Positions 1 to 6,056 of a stretch of DNA of 7,319 nucleotides are shown here, in pieces. The translations under genes were made by a program, and so were the position numbers. Source of the stretch: JBBQDZ01 sp038320185 (GTDB taxonomy: Bacteria > Actinomycetota > Thermoleophilia > Gaiellales > Gaiellaceae); contig JBBQDZ010000120.1 in assembly GCA_038320185.1 (NCBI GenBank), forward strand, positions 1 to 7,319. The letters run 5' to 3'. The stretch's first letter is position 1; the number at the start of each line of letters is the position of its first letter. Below the pieces are notes generated by a model. The model had not been told where the DNA came from. It saw only the letters and a program-made list of their open reading frames with translations, and searched no databases.

Positions 1-137
1 ACACATCTGACGCCGAGTCCACCGTCGAGAAGCTCTCGTACGACCTCTGGTACCTGCGTCACCGCAGCCTTTCCGTCGATCTCGGCATCTGCGCCAAGAC
101 CTTCGCCGCGCTGCTCTCCGGTTCCGGGGCTCGGTAG
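1..137 (+). CDS. C-terminal end of a bacterial sugar transferase (5' truncated)
   Basis: The reading frame is open from the window edge (first full codon at position 3) to a TAG at 135-137, giving 44 residues. The stretch KLSYDLWYLRHRSLSVDLGI followed by CAKTFAALL matches the conserved end of the bacterial sugar transferase family (WcaJ/RfbP-like polyprenyl glycosylphosphotransferases), whose members typically end in a pattern like 'KLxYDLYYIKNxSLxLDLxILxxT'. These membrane enzymes transfer a sugar-1-phosphate from a nucleotide sugar to undecaprenyl phosphate, starting exopolysaccharide or O-antigen repeat synthesis. The catalytic part and membrane segments lie outside the window, so sugar specificity cannot be judged. 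The gene is separated from the hopanoid genes by about 235 bases with a hairpin just after its stop, so it is probably the end of a separate envelope-polysaccharide unit. The family call is firm; the exact role is not. Confidence 0.82.
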   Translation, partial: TSDAESTVEKLSYDLWYLRHRSLSVDLGICAKTFAALLSGSGAR

Positions 138-142
138 CGTAG

Positions 143-159
143 GGGAACCCCTGGTTCCC
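143..159 (+). terminator. Hairpin after the sugar transferase stop, possible terminator
   Basis: A perfect 7-bp inverted repeat, GGGAACC-cct-GGTTCCC, begins five bases after the TAG of the sugar transferase gene. A 3-base loop and a G:C-rich stem make it a plausible transcription-ending hairpin. No T-run follows (the next bases are TCACGAGCCCC), so it is not a classic intrinsic terminator. Many high-GC actinobacteria have such U-less stems, but their activity is variable. Its position between two unrelated functions supports the reading. Confidence 0.4.
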
Positions 160-263
160 TCACGAGCCCCCTCCTTCCGACCGATTCTCGCGTCCCGGCG
201 CTGGCGGGGCCGGTCACGGCCGTAACAGTCCACCGGTTGCCTATCTGTCTGCTTGGGCTCCCC

Positions 264-280
264 GCCGGGCTGAGCCCGGC
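264..280 (+). repeat. Second perfect hairpin in the hpnC upstream region
   Basis: GCCGGGC-tga-GCCCGGC is a perfect 7-bp inverted repeat with a 3-base loop, about 90 bases upstream of the preferred hpnC start. It could be a second terminator stem, part of a leader structure, or a site for a dimeric regulator. In DNA this GC-rich such short palindromes also arise by chance. No T-run follows. No function is assigned. Confidence 0.3.
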
Positions 281-337
281 TCCGCCCGCCGCGCGCAGTC
301 GCTCCAGAAGCGTGTGTGCCTGATTGCAGGAAGGCCG

Positions 338-366
338 TTGACGCGGCCGATGTCTCCGGCAATCGT
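338..366 (+). promoter_or_regulatory. Possible promoter giving a leaderless hpnC transcript
   Basis: TTGACG at 338-343 matches the -35 consensus TTGACA at five of six positions. After a 17-base spacer lies AATCGT (361-366), a weak -10 box with three of six matches. A start site about seven bases further on would coincide with the GTG at 373, the preferred hpnC start, giving a leaderless mRNA as is common in actinobacteria. The weak -10 and the lack of any other evidence keep confidence low. If the GTG at 316 were the true start this promoter would lie inside the gene. Confidence 0.3.
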
Positions 367-372
367 TCTTGC

Positions 373-1179
373 GTGCGCGACGTCGCCTCGATTGCCGCCC
401 GGGCCCGAACCGAGAACTTTCCCGTCGCTTCGCTCCTGTTCCCGCGCAGGCTGCGGCCTCACCTGCGTGCGATCTACGGGTACTGCCGCCTCGCCGACGT
501 CCTCGGCGACGAGGTCGAGGGGGATCGCCTCCAGGCGCTCGACGAGCTCGAGGCCGAGCTCGACGCCTGCTACTCCGGCGAGCCGCAGTGGCAAGTGCTG
601 CGCGCGCTCCGGCCGACGATCCGCGAGTTCGGGCTTCCGCGTGAGCCGTTCTGGCGCCTGATCGAGTGTAACCGGCAGGACCAGCGGGTCTTCGAGTACG
701 AGACCTGGGCCGAGTTGAAGGGCTACTGCACCCTCTCCGCGGATCCGGTTGGGCGTCTGGTGCTCGGCCTCCTGTATCGGACGGGGGATGCGGAGCTCGT
801 CGCTGCCTCCGACGACGTGTGCACTGGGCTCCAGCTCGTCAACTTCCTTCAGGACGTCCCCCGCGACCTGGCCCTCGGACGGATCTACCTGCCCGCGGAG
901 GACCGGCGGAGCTTCGGCGTCACGGAGCTCGCGAGCGCGAATGAGCCGCTCCGTGAGCTGCTGGGCTTCGAGGCCGAGCGCGTTCGCGCGCTCCTCGCCG
1001 CCGGACGGACGCTTCGGGCGCGGCTCGGCGGCCGCGTCGGCCGTGGCGTCGGGCTCTTCGCACTGGGGGGGCTTGCGGCTCTGGAGGCGCTCGAGTTCGC
1101 TGACTGGGACGTCTTCACCCGGCGACCACGACCCTCGCGGGCCCGGCTCGCGCGCGCGGCTGTAGCGTCGCTGCTGTGA
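373..1179 (+). CDS. hpnC: HpnC, hydroxysqualene synthase (squalene/phytoene synthase family)
   Basis: HpnC converts presqualene diphosphate made by HpnD into hydroxysqualene. The 268-residue protein has the all-helical squalene/phytoene synthase fold signature: the family marker TENFPVAS at residues 13-20, a first Asp-rich motif DVLGDE (42-47) and a second motif QDVPRD (160-165) followed by LGRIYLP. These aspartates hold the Mg-diphosphate. The second residue of the first motif, often Asp or Glu, is Val here; the D-x-x-x-D spacing is kept. An in-frame GTG at 316 would add 19 residues, but that stretch has poor codon bias (7 of 19 codons end in T), and family members usually carry only some 10-25 residues before ENFPV, so GTG 373 is preferred; AGAAG (306-310) is the only argument for 316. 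It is a paralogue of the next gene and overlaps it by 4 bases. Function is firm, the start is not. Confidence 0.9.
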   Translation: MRDVASIAARARTENFPVASLLFPRRLRPHLRAIYGYCRLADVLGDEVEGDRLQALDELEAELDACYSGEPQWQVLRALRPTIREFGLPREPFWRLIECNRQDQRVFEYETWAELKGYCTLSADPVGRLVLGLLYRTGDAELVAASDDVCTGLQLVNFLQDVPRDLALGRIYLPAEDRRSFGVTELASANEPLRELLGFEAERVRALLAAGRTLRARLGGRVGRGVGLFALGGLAALEALEFADWDVFTRRPRPSRARLARAAVASLL

Positions 1180-2000
1180 CCGTGCGCGAAGCCTATGCGG
1201 AGGTCGAGCGGCTCACCCGCCGCCGGGCGAGGAACTTCGCCTACGGGATCATGGTTCTCCCGCGCCCAAAGCGACAGGCGATCGCCGCGATCTATGCGTT
1301 CGCACGCCTCGTCGACGACATCGCCGACGGCGGGCTTCCGGTGGGGGACAAGCGGGCGCGACTGGAGGGCCTCCACGACGCGCTCGACGGGAAGAACCGG
1401 AACGGCGACGCGATGTGGGTGGCTCTCGCCGACGCGCGGAGCCGCTACCCGATCCCGGAGAGGGCGCTTCACGACCTCATCCGCGGAGGTCTGCAGGATC
1501 TCGAGCAGGAGCGTTACGGCAACTTCGGCGAGCTGGCGAGCTACTGCCGCCTGGTCGCCGGCGCGGTCGGAATCGCCTGCACGGCGGTCTACGGCGTCGA
1601 CCAGCCGCAGCGCGCGGAGTCGCTCGGGACCGCGCTCCAGCTGATCAACATCATGCGCGACGTCGCCGAGGACTGGCAGCTCGGGCGCGTGTATCTACCG
1701 CAGGACGAGCTGGCCTCGTTCGGGGTCTCCGAGGCGGACATCGCCGCCGGCCGCTGCTCGAGCGCCTGGCAGGCGCTGATGGCCTACCAGGCCGCGAGAG
1801 CCCGTGCGTACCTGTCCGAGGGGCTGTCCCTCCTCGGCTACCTCGATGGCAGGAGCGCCGCCTGCGTGGCGACGTTCGCGGGCCTCTACCGCGCGACGCT
1901 CGAGCAGATCGAGGCGGCCGGCTTCGACGTCTTCGGCGGCGCCCCGCGGCTCTCGCCGCTGACGAAGCTCAGGATCGTCGGGGCGGGGCTCCTGCGATGA
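1176..2000 (+). CDS. hpnD: HpnD, presqualene diphosphate synthase
   Basis: HpnD condenses two farnesyl diphosphates head-to-head into presqualene diphosphate, the first committed step of the HpnCDE route to squalene. The 274-residue protein, of normal family length, shows both Mg-binding aspartate motifs: DDIAD at 47-51 (after YAFARLV) and RDVAED at 161-166, followed by LGRVYLP. The latter region is closely parallel to HpnC (LQLIN-x2-RDV against LQLVN-x2-QDV, then LGR-V/I-YLP and SFGV), showing that the two are ancient paralogues. HpnD is told apart from HpnC by the intact DDxxD motif and by its place as second gene in the standard hpnC-hpnD-hpnE order. It starts at GTG 1176, whose TG forms part of the hpnC TGA, and ends in an ATGA overlap with hpnE. 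No clear Shine-Dalgarno sequence precedes it, so it probably depends on reinitiation by ribosomes finishing hpnC. Confidence 0.93.
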   Translation: MTVREAYAEVERLTRRRARNFAYGIMVLPRPKRQAIAAIYAFARLVDDIADGGLPVGDKRARLEGLHDALDGKNRNGDAMWVALADARSRYPIPERALHDLIRGGLQDLEQERYGNFGELASYCRLVAGAVGIACTAVYGVDQPQRAESLGTALQLINIMRDVAEDWQLGRVYLPQDELASFGVSEADIAAGRCSSAWQALMAYQAARARAYLSEGLSLLGYLDGRSAACVATFAGLYRATLEQIEAAGFDVFGGAPRLSPLTKLRIVGAGLLR

Positions 2001-3271
2001 GAGTCGTCGTCGTCGGTGGGGGTCTGGCGGGGCTCTCCGCGGCGCTCGAGCTCGCCGATGCCGGGCGCGAGGTGGCGCTGCTGGAAGCGCGTCCGACCCT
2101 CGGGGGCGCTGTCCAGACCCTGCCCCAGCGCGAGGGAGACCCTTCGCCTCCGCCGGACAACGGCCAGCACGTCGCGCTCGGGTGCTTCGAGCGCTACCTC
2201 TGCTTCCTCGAGCGGATCGGGAAGGCCGACGCAATCCGTCGACAGCCGCTCGCCCTGCCGGTGATCGACGAGCGGGGCCGCGTGGAGGTCGTGCGACCCG
2301 GACCGCTCGGGCTTCTCCGCTACCGACACCTCTCCGTGGGTGGCCGCTTGCGCGTGGCCCGCGTCGCGCGGGCGCTTGCGCGTGAGAGCGAGGAGCGCAA
2401 CGAGGGCCGATCGTTCGGCGATCTCCTACGCGCGCTCGGCCAGCGGTCGCGGGAGATCGACGACTTTTGGGACGTCTTCATCCGGCCGGCCCTCAACCTG
2501 CCGGCCGAGGAGGCGGGCGCCGCGTATGGCATCTTCACCGTCAAGACGGCCCTTCTCGCCGGCGGGGGCGCCTCCGACCTGCTGCTGCCGGGCGAGCCGC
2601 TCGGCGAGATGCACGGAGACGCGGCCGGCCGTGCGCTCGCGGAAGCCGGCGCAGAGGTCCGGGTCGAAGCCCGGGTAGTGGAGCTCGAGCCCGGAGCCGC
2701 CGTCCTGGCAGATGGCGAGCGCGTGACGGGCGAGGGCTTCGTCGTCGCTCTTCCGCCCACGGAGGCGGCGCAGCTGCTCGGCGAGGCGCCGCCGCTCCTC
2801 GAGGACTCGCCCATCGTCTCGGTGCACCTCCTGTTCGACCGGCTGCTCCTCGAGCATCCGCTCGCCGCCCTCCTGCGGAGCCCCGCACACTGGGTCTTCG
2901 ACCGCGGCAGGCTGACGGGGCATCCCCCGGGGAAAGGTCAGTACCTCACGGTCGTTTCCAGCGGCGTGCCTGACCTGCTGGAGCTGCGGGGGCGTGAGCT
3001 CGTCGAGACGATGCGGCGCGCACTGACCGAGCGGCTGGGCGCCGCGGAGTTGCTTTGGTCGAGGGTGAGCCGCGAACCGCGGGCCACGTTCGCACCCAGG
3101 CCGGGCACGGCCCGCGCCCGGCCGGGCGCCGAGACGGCGAGACCCGGCGTGGTGCGCGCCGGCGCGTGGACGGCGACGGGCTGGCCGGCGACGATGGAGG
3201 GCGCCGTCCGTAGCGGCGAGCGGGCGGCACTAGCTATGTTGTCCGATCGGAAAACTAGAGTACCGGCGTGA
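1997..3271 (+). CDS. hpnE: HpnE, FAD-dependent hydroxysqualene dehydroxylase
   Basis: HpnE reduces hydroxysqualene to squalene. The 424-residue protein belongs to the amine-oxidase/phytoene-desaturase flavoprotein superfamily. It opens with the dinucleotide-binding motif VVVVGGGLAGLSAA (residues 3-16) ending in an acidic residue after the second strand (LLEAR), followed by the family's NGQHVALG segment. The C-terminus has the flavin-contacting block GAWTATGWPATMEGAVRSG (389-407). Many superfamily members have Asp in the 'GDW' position where this protein has Ala390; related actinobacterial HpnE proteins may share this, so it is not taken as inactivating. The ATG at 1997 lies exactly at the start of the Rossmann fold and overlaps the hpnD stop as ATGA; the frame stays open far upstream but that part is the shadow of hpnD. 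A purine run (GGGGCGGGG, 1980-1988) is a weak ribosome site. The last residues (MLSDRKTRVPA) are coded by locally AT-richer DNA. Confidence 0.92.
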   Translation: MRVVVVGGGLAGLSAALELADAGREVALLEARPTLGGAVQTLPQREGDPSPPPDNGQHVALGCFERYLCFLERIGKADAIRRQPLALPVIDERGRVEVVRPGPLGLLRYRHLSVGGRLRVARVARALARESEERNEGRSFGDLLRALGQRSREIDDFWDVFIRPALNLPAEEAGAAYGIFTVKTALLAGGGASDLLLPGEPLGEMHGDAAGRALAEAGAEVRVEARVVELEPGAAVLADGERVTGEGFVVALPPTEAAQLLGEAPPLLEDSPIVSVHLLFDRLLLEHPLAALLRSPAHWVFDRGRLTGHPPGKGQYLTVVSSGVPDLLELRGRELVETMRRALTERLGAAELLWSRVSREPRATFAPRPGTARARPGAETARPGVVRAGAWTATGWPATMEGAVRSGERAALAMLSDRKTRVPA

Positions 3272-5055
3272 CTTCCGTCGCGACGCAACTGAGCGACCTC
3301 GACCGCTCCGTGGAGGCGGCGACTGAGCGCCTGTTCCAGCTCCAGCACCCGGACGGTTGGTGGGTCGGCGAACTCGAGTCCAACGCGACCATGATCGCCC
3401 AGCACTTCTTCTGGCTCCACTTCCTCGGCCTACGGGACGCGGCGACCGATCGGAGGCTCGCGAACGAGCTGCTCGCACGCCGTCGCGACGACGGCACGTG
3501 GTCGATCTGGTACGAGGGCCCGCCAGATCTCTCGACCTCGATCGAGGCCTACGTCGCGTTGAGGATGGCGGGCGTCGATCCCGGAGCAGCGAGCCGTCGC
3601 TTCATCCTGTCGGCCGGGGGGATCCCGGCGGCCCGCGTCTTCACGAAGTGCTTCTTGGCCCTGCTCGGGCACTGGCCGTGGCAGCGGATCGCGACCGTGC
3701 CGGTCGAGATCGTGCTGCTTCCGCCGTGGTCTCCCTTCTCGATCTACGACTTCGCCTGTTGGGCCCGCCAGACCGTGGTTCCGCTCTCGGTTGTGCAGGC
3801 GCTGCGACCGGTTCGGGAGGCGGAGGTCGATCTGGCCGAGATCGGTGGGCGGCGCGGGCACTCTCGTGCACCCCGACGGCCCTCCCTCGTCCGCAGGCGG
3901 GCACTTGCGGTGGCCGAGCGGTGGGTGCGGGATCGTCAGGAGGCGGACGGCTCCTGGGGCGGCATCCAGCCACCGTGGGTGTGGTCGATCGTGATGCTGG
4001 CTTCGCTCGGCTACGGCTTCGAGGACGAGACCTTCCGTCGCGGGGTCGAAGGTTGGAAGGGCTTCATGGTCGAAGACGGAGACCGGCTCCGCCCCGAGGC
4101 GTGCCAGTCGCCCGTCTGGGACACGGCGCTCGCGGTGCTGGCGTTGCGAGCCGCAGGCGTCGCGGCCGCCCACCCGAGCCTCGTCAAGGCCGGGAAGTGG
4201 CTCCTCGACGAGGAGGTGCGTGTTCGCGGCGACTGGGCGGTGCGCCGCCCGAAGCTCGAGCCGGGCGGCTGGGCCTTCGAGTTCGCGAATGACCTGTACC
4301 CCGACGTCGACGACGCCGCGGTCGTGGCGCTCGCGCTGCGCGAGCTGGAAGTCGGTGGGAACGCGGTCGGCCGCGGCCTCGACTGGATTGCCGGCATGCA
4401 GTCGCGAAACGGGGGCTGGGGCGCGTTCGACGCGGACAACACGAGCGCCTGGCTCTACCGCATCCCGTTCTGCGACTTCGGCGCCGTCATAGATCCACCG
4501 AGCGAGGACGTCACGGCGCACGCGCTCGAGGCCCTGGCGCCGGCGGCAGGCTACGAGGGCGCCGTGGGCCGCGGGCTCGACTACCTCCTCCGGGAGCAGC
4601 AGGCCGACGGCTCCTGGTGGGGCCGCTGGGGCGTCAACCACGTCTACGGGACGGGGGCGGCCCTGCCCGCGCTCGAGGCGTGCGGCATCACCGGCTCGCA
4701 TCCCGCGATGCGCCGCGCTGTCGCCTGGCTCGACGGCGTGCAGGCCGCCGACGGCGGGTTCGGCGAGGACATACGCTCCTACCACGAGCCCGAGTGGCGT
4801 GGTCGCGGCGTCACGACACCTTCACAAACGGCCTGGGCGGTATTAGCCTACGTCGCGGCCGGCGAAGGCCGGAGCAAAGCCGCAGGGAGAGCGGCGCAGT
4901 ACCTTTCGACCTCCCAACGAGCCGACGGCGACTGGACGGAATACCACTACACGGGCACCGGCTTCCCCACCGATTTCATGATCCGCTATCACCTGTATCG
5001 CCTCCACTTCCCGCTGATGGCCCTCGGACGACTACGAGAAAGGCTCAACGCATGA
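3268..5055 (+). CDS. shc: Squalene-hopene cyclase, short form lacking the membrane-helix insert
   Basis: Shc (HpnF) cyclises squalene to the pentacyclic hopene/hopanol skeleton at the membrane. The 595-residue protein carries the catalytic DVDD motif at 346-349, the assisting His418 (SEDVTAHALE, matching His451 of the Alicyclobacillus enzyme, AaSHC), PFCDFG, SPVWDT and GRWGVN blocks, and several QW-type repeats, for example Q-EADGSW at 224-230, QSRNGGW at 378-384 and QQADGSW. The end, GTGFPTDFMIRYHLYR, is the usual cyclase C-terminus with Met-Ile where AaSHC has Tyr606-Leu607. Compared with AaSHC as remembered, about 24 residues are missing between residues 182 and 212, replaced by an Arg-rich stretch, and Glu45, Trp133, Tyr267 and Tyr420 correspond to Gln45, Phe129, Trp239 and Phe387. 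It starts at GTG 3268, overlapping hpnE by GTGA. Triterpene cyclase identity is firm; hopene as product is inferred from the neighbours. Confidence 0.94.
   Translation: MTSVATQLSDLDRSVEAATERLFQLQHPDGWWVGELESNATMIAQHFFWLHFLGLRDAATDRRLANELLARRRDDGTWSIWYEGPPDLSTSIEAYVALRMAGVDPGAASRRFILSAGGIPAARVFTKCFLALLGHWPWQRIATVPVEIVLLPPWSPFSIYDFACWARQTVVPLSVVQALRPVREAEVDLAEIGGRRGHSRAPRRPSLVRRRALAVAERWVRDRQEADGSWGGIQPPWVWSIVMLASLGYGFEDETFRRGVEGWKGFMVEDGDRLRPEACQSPVWDTALAVLALRAAGVAAAHPSLVKAGKWLLDEEVRVRGDWAVRRPKLEPGGWAFEFANDLYPDVDDAAVVALALRELEVGGNAVGRGLDWIAGMQSRNGGWGAFDADNTSAWLYRIPFCDFGAVIDPPSEDVTAHALEALAPAAGYEGAVGRGLDYLLREQQADGSWWGRWGVNHVYGTGAALPALEACGITGSHPAMRRAVAWLDGVQAADGGFGEDIRSYHEPEWRGRGVTTPSQTAWAVLAYVAAGEGRSKAAGRAAQYLSTSQRADGDWTEYHYTGTGFPTDFMIRYHLYRLHFPLMALGRLRERLNA
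5036..5043 (+). promoter_or_regulatory. Ribosome binding site of hpnH
   Basis: GAGAAAGG ends eight bases before the ATG at 5052 and is the best Shine-Dalgarno-like sequence at any junction in the window. It lies inside the last codons of shc. It supports the ATG at 5052 as the hpnH start and suggests that hpnH can recruit ribosomes itself as well as by coupling to shc. Confidence 0.5.
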
Positions 5056-6056
5056 AATTCCCCCTCCGCTCAACGTTCGACATCGGCCGGTACGTCGCCC
5101 AACAGCAGCGCAAGGGTGACCGCTACCCGCTTGTCCTCATGCTCGAGCCTACGCTCGCCTGCAACCTCGCCTGCATCGGGTGCGGGAAGATCCGCGAGTA
5201 CGAGTCGAACCGCGCGCGTCTCACCGTCGACGAGTGCATCGACGCAGGCGTGCAGTGCCCGGCGCCGGTTGTGTCGGTCTGTGGTGGCGAGCCCCTGGTC
5301 TACAAGGGCATCGAGGACGTCGTCGCTGGGATGCTCGAGCAGCGCAAGTCGGTCGAGCTCTGCACGAACGCGCTCAAGCTGGAGGAGTACCTCGAGGTCT
5401 TCAAGCCGGAGCCGAGGCTGACCTTCGTCGTCCATCTCGACGGCATGCGTGAGATCCACGACTACGTCTGTGACTACTCGGGGCTGTGGGATGTGGCCGT
5501 CGGCGCCATCCGCAGCGCGCGGGAGCGCGGCTTCCGCGTGACGACGAACACGACGATCTTCAAGGAGTCCGAGGTCGAGGACGTGATCCAGATGATGGAT
5601 TTCCTGACGAACGAGGTCGGGATCGACGGCATGCTAATCGCGCCCGGCTACCAGTACTCGCAGATCGATCCGGCTCTGACGATGACCCGCTCCGAGCACG
5701 AGGAGAAGTTCCGCGCTATCCGCGCCGCCGCGCGCAAGAACGGCTACCGCTGGCTTGCGAGCCCGATTTACCAGGACTTCCTGACGGGCGAGCGCAAGCT
5801 CGCATGCGCGCCGTGGGGCTCGATCACGCGGAACCCTTACGGCTGGAAGGGGCCCTGCTATTTGCTCACCGACGGCATCTTCCCGACCTATGAGGCCCTT
5901 CTCGAGGGCATCGAGTGGGAGGACTATGGGCCGGGGAACGACGAGCGCTGCGAGCACTGCGCGATTCACTCCGGATTCGAGCCCTCGGCAGCCTACGCGG
6001 CTGCCGGGAGCGTGAAGCAGACCGTCCGAAGTGTGGCGTGGACGCTGACGGGGTGA
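5052..6056 (+). CDS. hpnH: HpnH, radical SAM adenosylhopane synthase
   Basis: HpnH adds a 5'-deoxyadenosyl radical to diploptene, giving adenosylhopane, the first step of C35 hopanoid side-chain building. The 334-residue protein has the radical SAM 4Fe-4S motif C37-NLA-C41-IG-C44 (CX3CX2C), a SAM-contacting GGEP, the HLDG and NTTIF segments of the barrel, and Cys104 in LCTNALKL. Cys104 appears to match the conserved cysteine (Cys106 in Zymomonas HpnH) reported to quench the product radical. The C-terminal part has CAPWGS, GPCYLL and CEHCAIHSGFE; in the last, a third cysteine that I remember from proteobacterial members is Ser here. Family length is about 330-380, so the gene is complete. The ATG overlaps the shc stop as ATGA and is preceded by GAGAAAGG. 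Although the frame is open further upstream, that part is shc in another frame. Confidence 0.95.
   Translation: MKFPLRSTFDIGRYVAQQQRKGDRYPLVLMLEPTLACNLACIGCGKIREYESNRARLTVDECIDAGVQCPAPVVSVCGGEPLVYKGIEDVVAGMLEQRKSVELCTNALKLEEYLEVFKPEPRLTFVVHLDGMREIHDYVCDYSGLWDVAVGAIRSARERGFRVTTNTTIFKESEVEDVIQMMDFLTNEVGIDGMLIAPGYQYSQIDPALTMTRSEHEEKFRAIRAAARKNGYRWLASPIYQDFLTGERKLACAPWGSITRNPYGWKGPCYLLTDGIFPTYEALLEGIEWEDYGPGNDERCEHCAIHSGFEPSAAYAAAGSVKQTVRSVAWTLTG

Noticed and set aside
237..264. TTGCCT at 237-242 as the -35 box of the operon promoter.
   Set aside because: The position 17 bases downstream is CCCGCC-like with no A/T, so there is no -10 partner.
1415..1996. Upstream extension of the hpnE reading frame over hpnD.
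   Set aside because: The translation is Arg/Ala/Pro-rich shadow sequence with no homology; the FAD-binding fold starts directly at ATG 1997.
3231..3262. Locally AT-richer island at the hpnE/shc junction (TAGCTATGTTG, AAAACTAGAG) as an internal promoter for shc.
   Set aside because: TATGTT and TAGAGT resemble -10 boxes, but no -35 lies at a workable distance (TTGTCC at 3239 is only 11 bases from TAGAGT). The bases code for the ordinary C-terminus of HpnE.
3843..3900. A compensated double frameshift hiding the missing helix in shc.
   Set aside because: Neither of the other forward frames shows the expected aromatic/Leu-Asp pattern of that helix, and the flanks align in the same frame.
3430..4785. 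A 451-codon open frame on the minus strand opposite shc.
   Set aside because: It lies wholly antisense to the clearly conserved cyclase, has no recognisable domain, and long antisense frames are expected when codon third positions are almost all G or C.
4617..5051. Upstream extension of the hpnH reading frame over the end of shc.
   Set aside because: It is the other-frame shadow of conserved cyclase sequence; known HpnH proteins start with a short segment like the one at ATG 5052.
5915..6052. Upstream extension of the hpnG frame over the end of hpnH.
   Set aside because: The extra 46 residues are an hpnH shadow without similarity to nucleosidases; GTG 6053 fits the overlap pattern.
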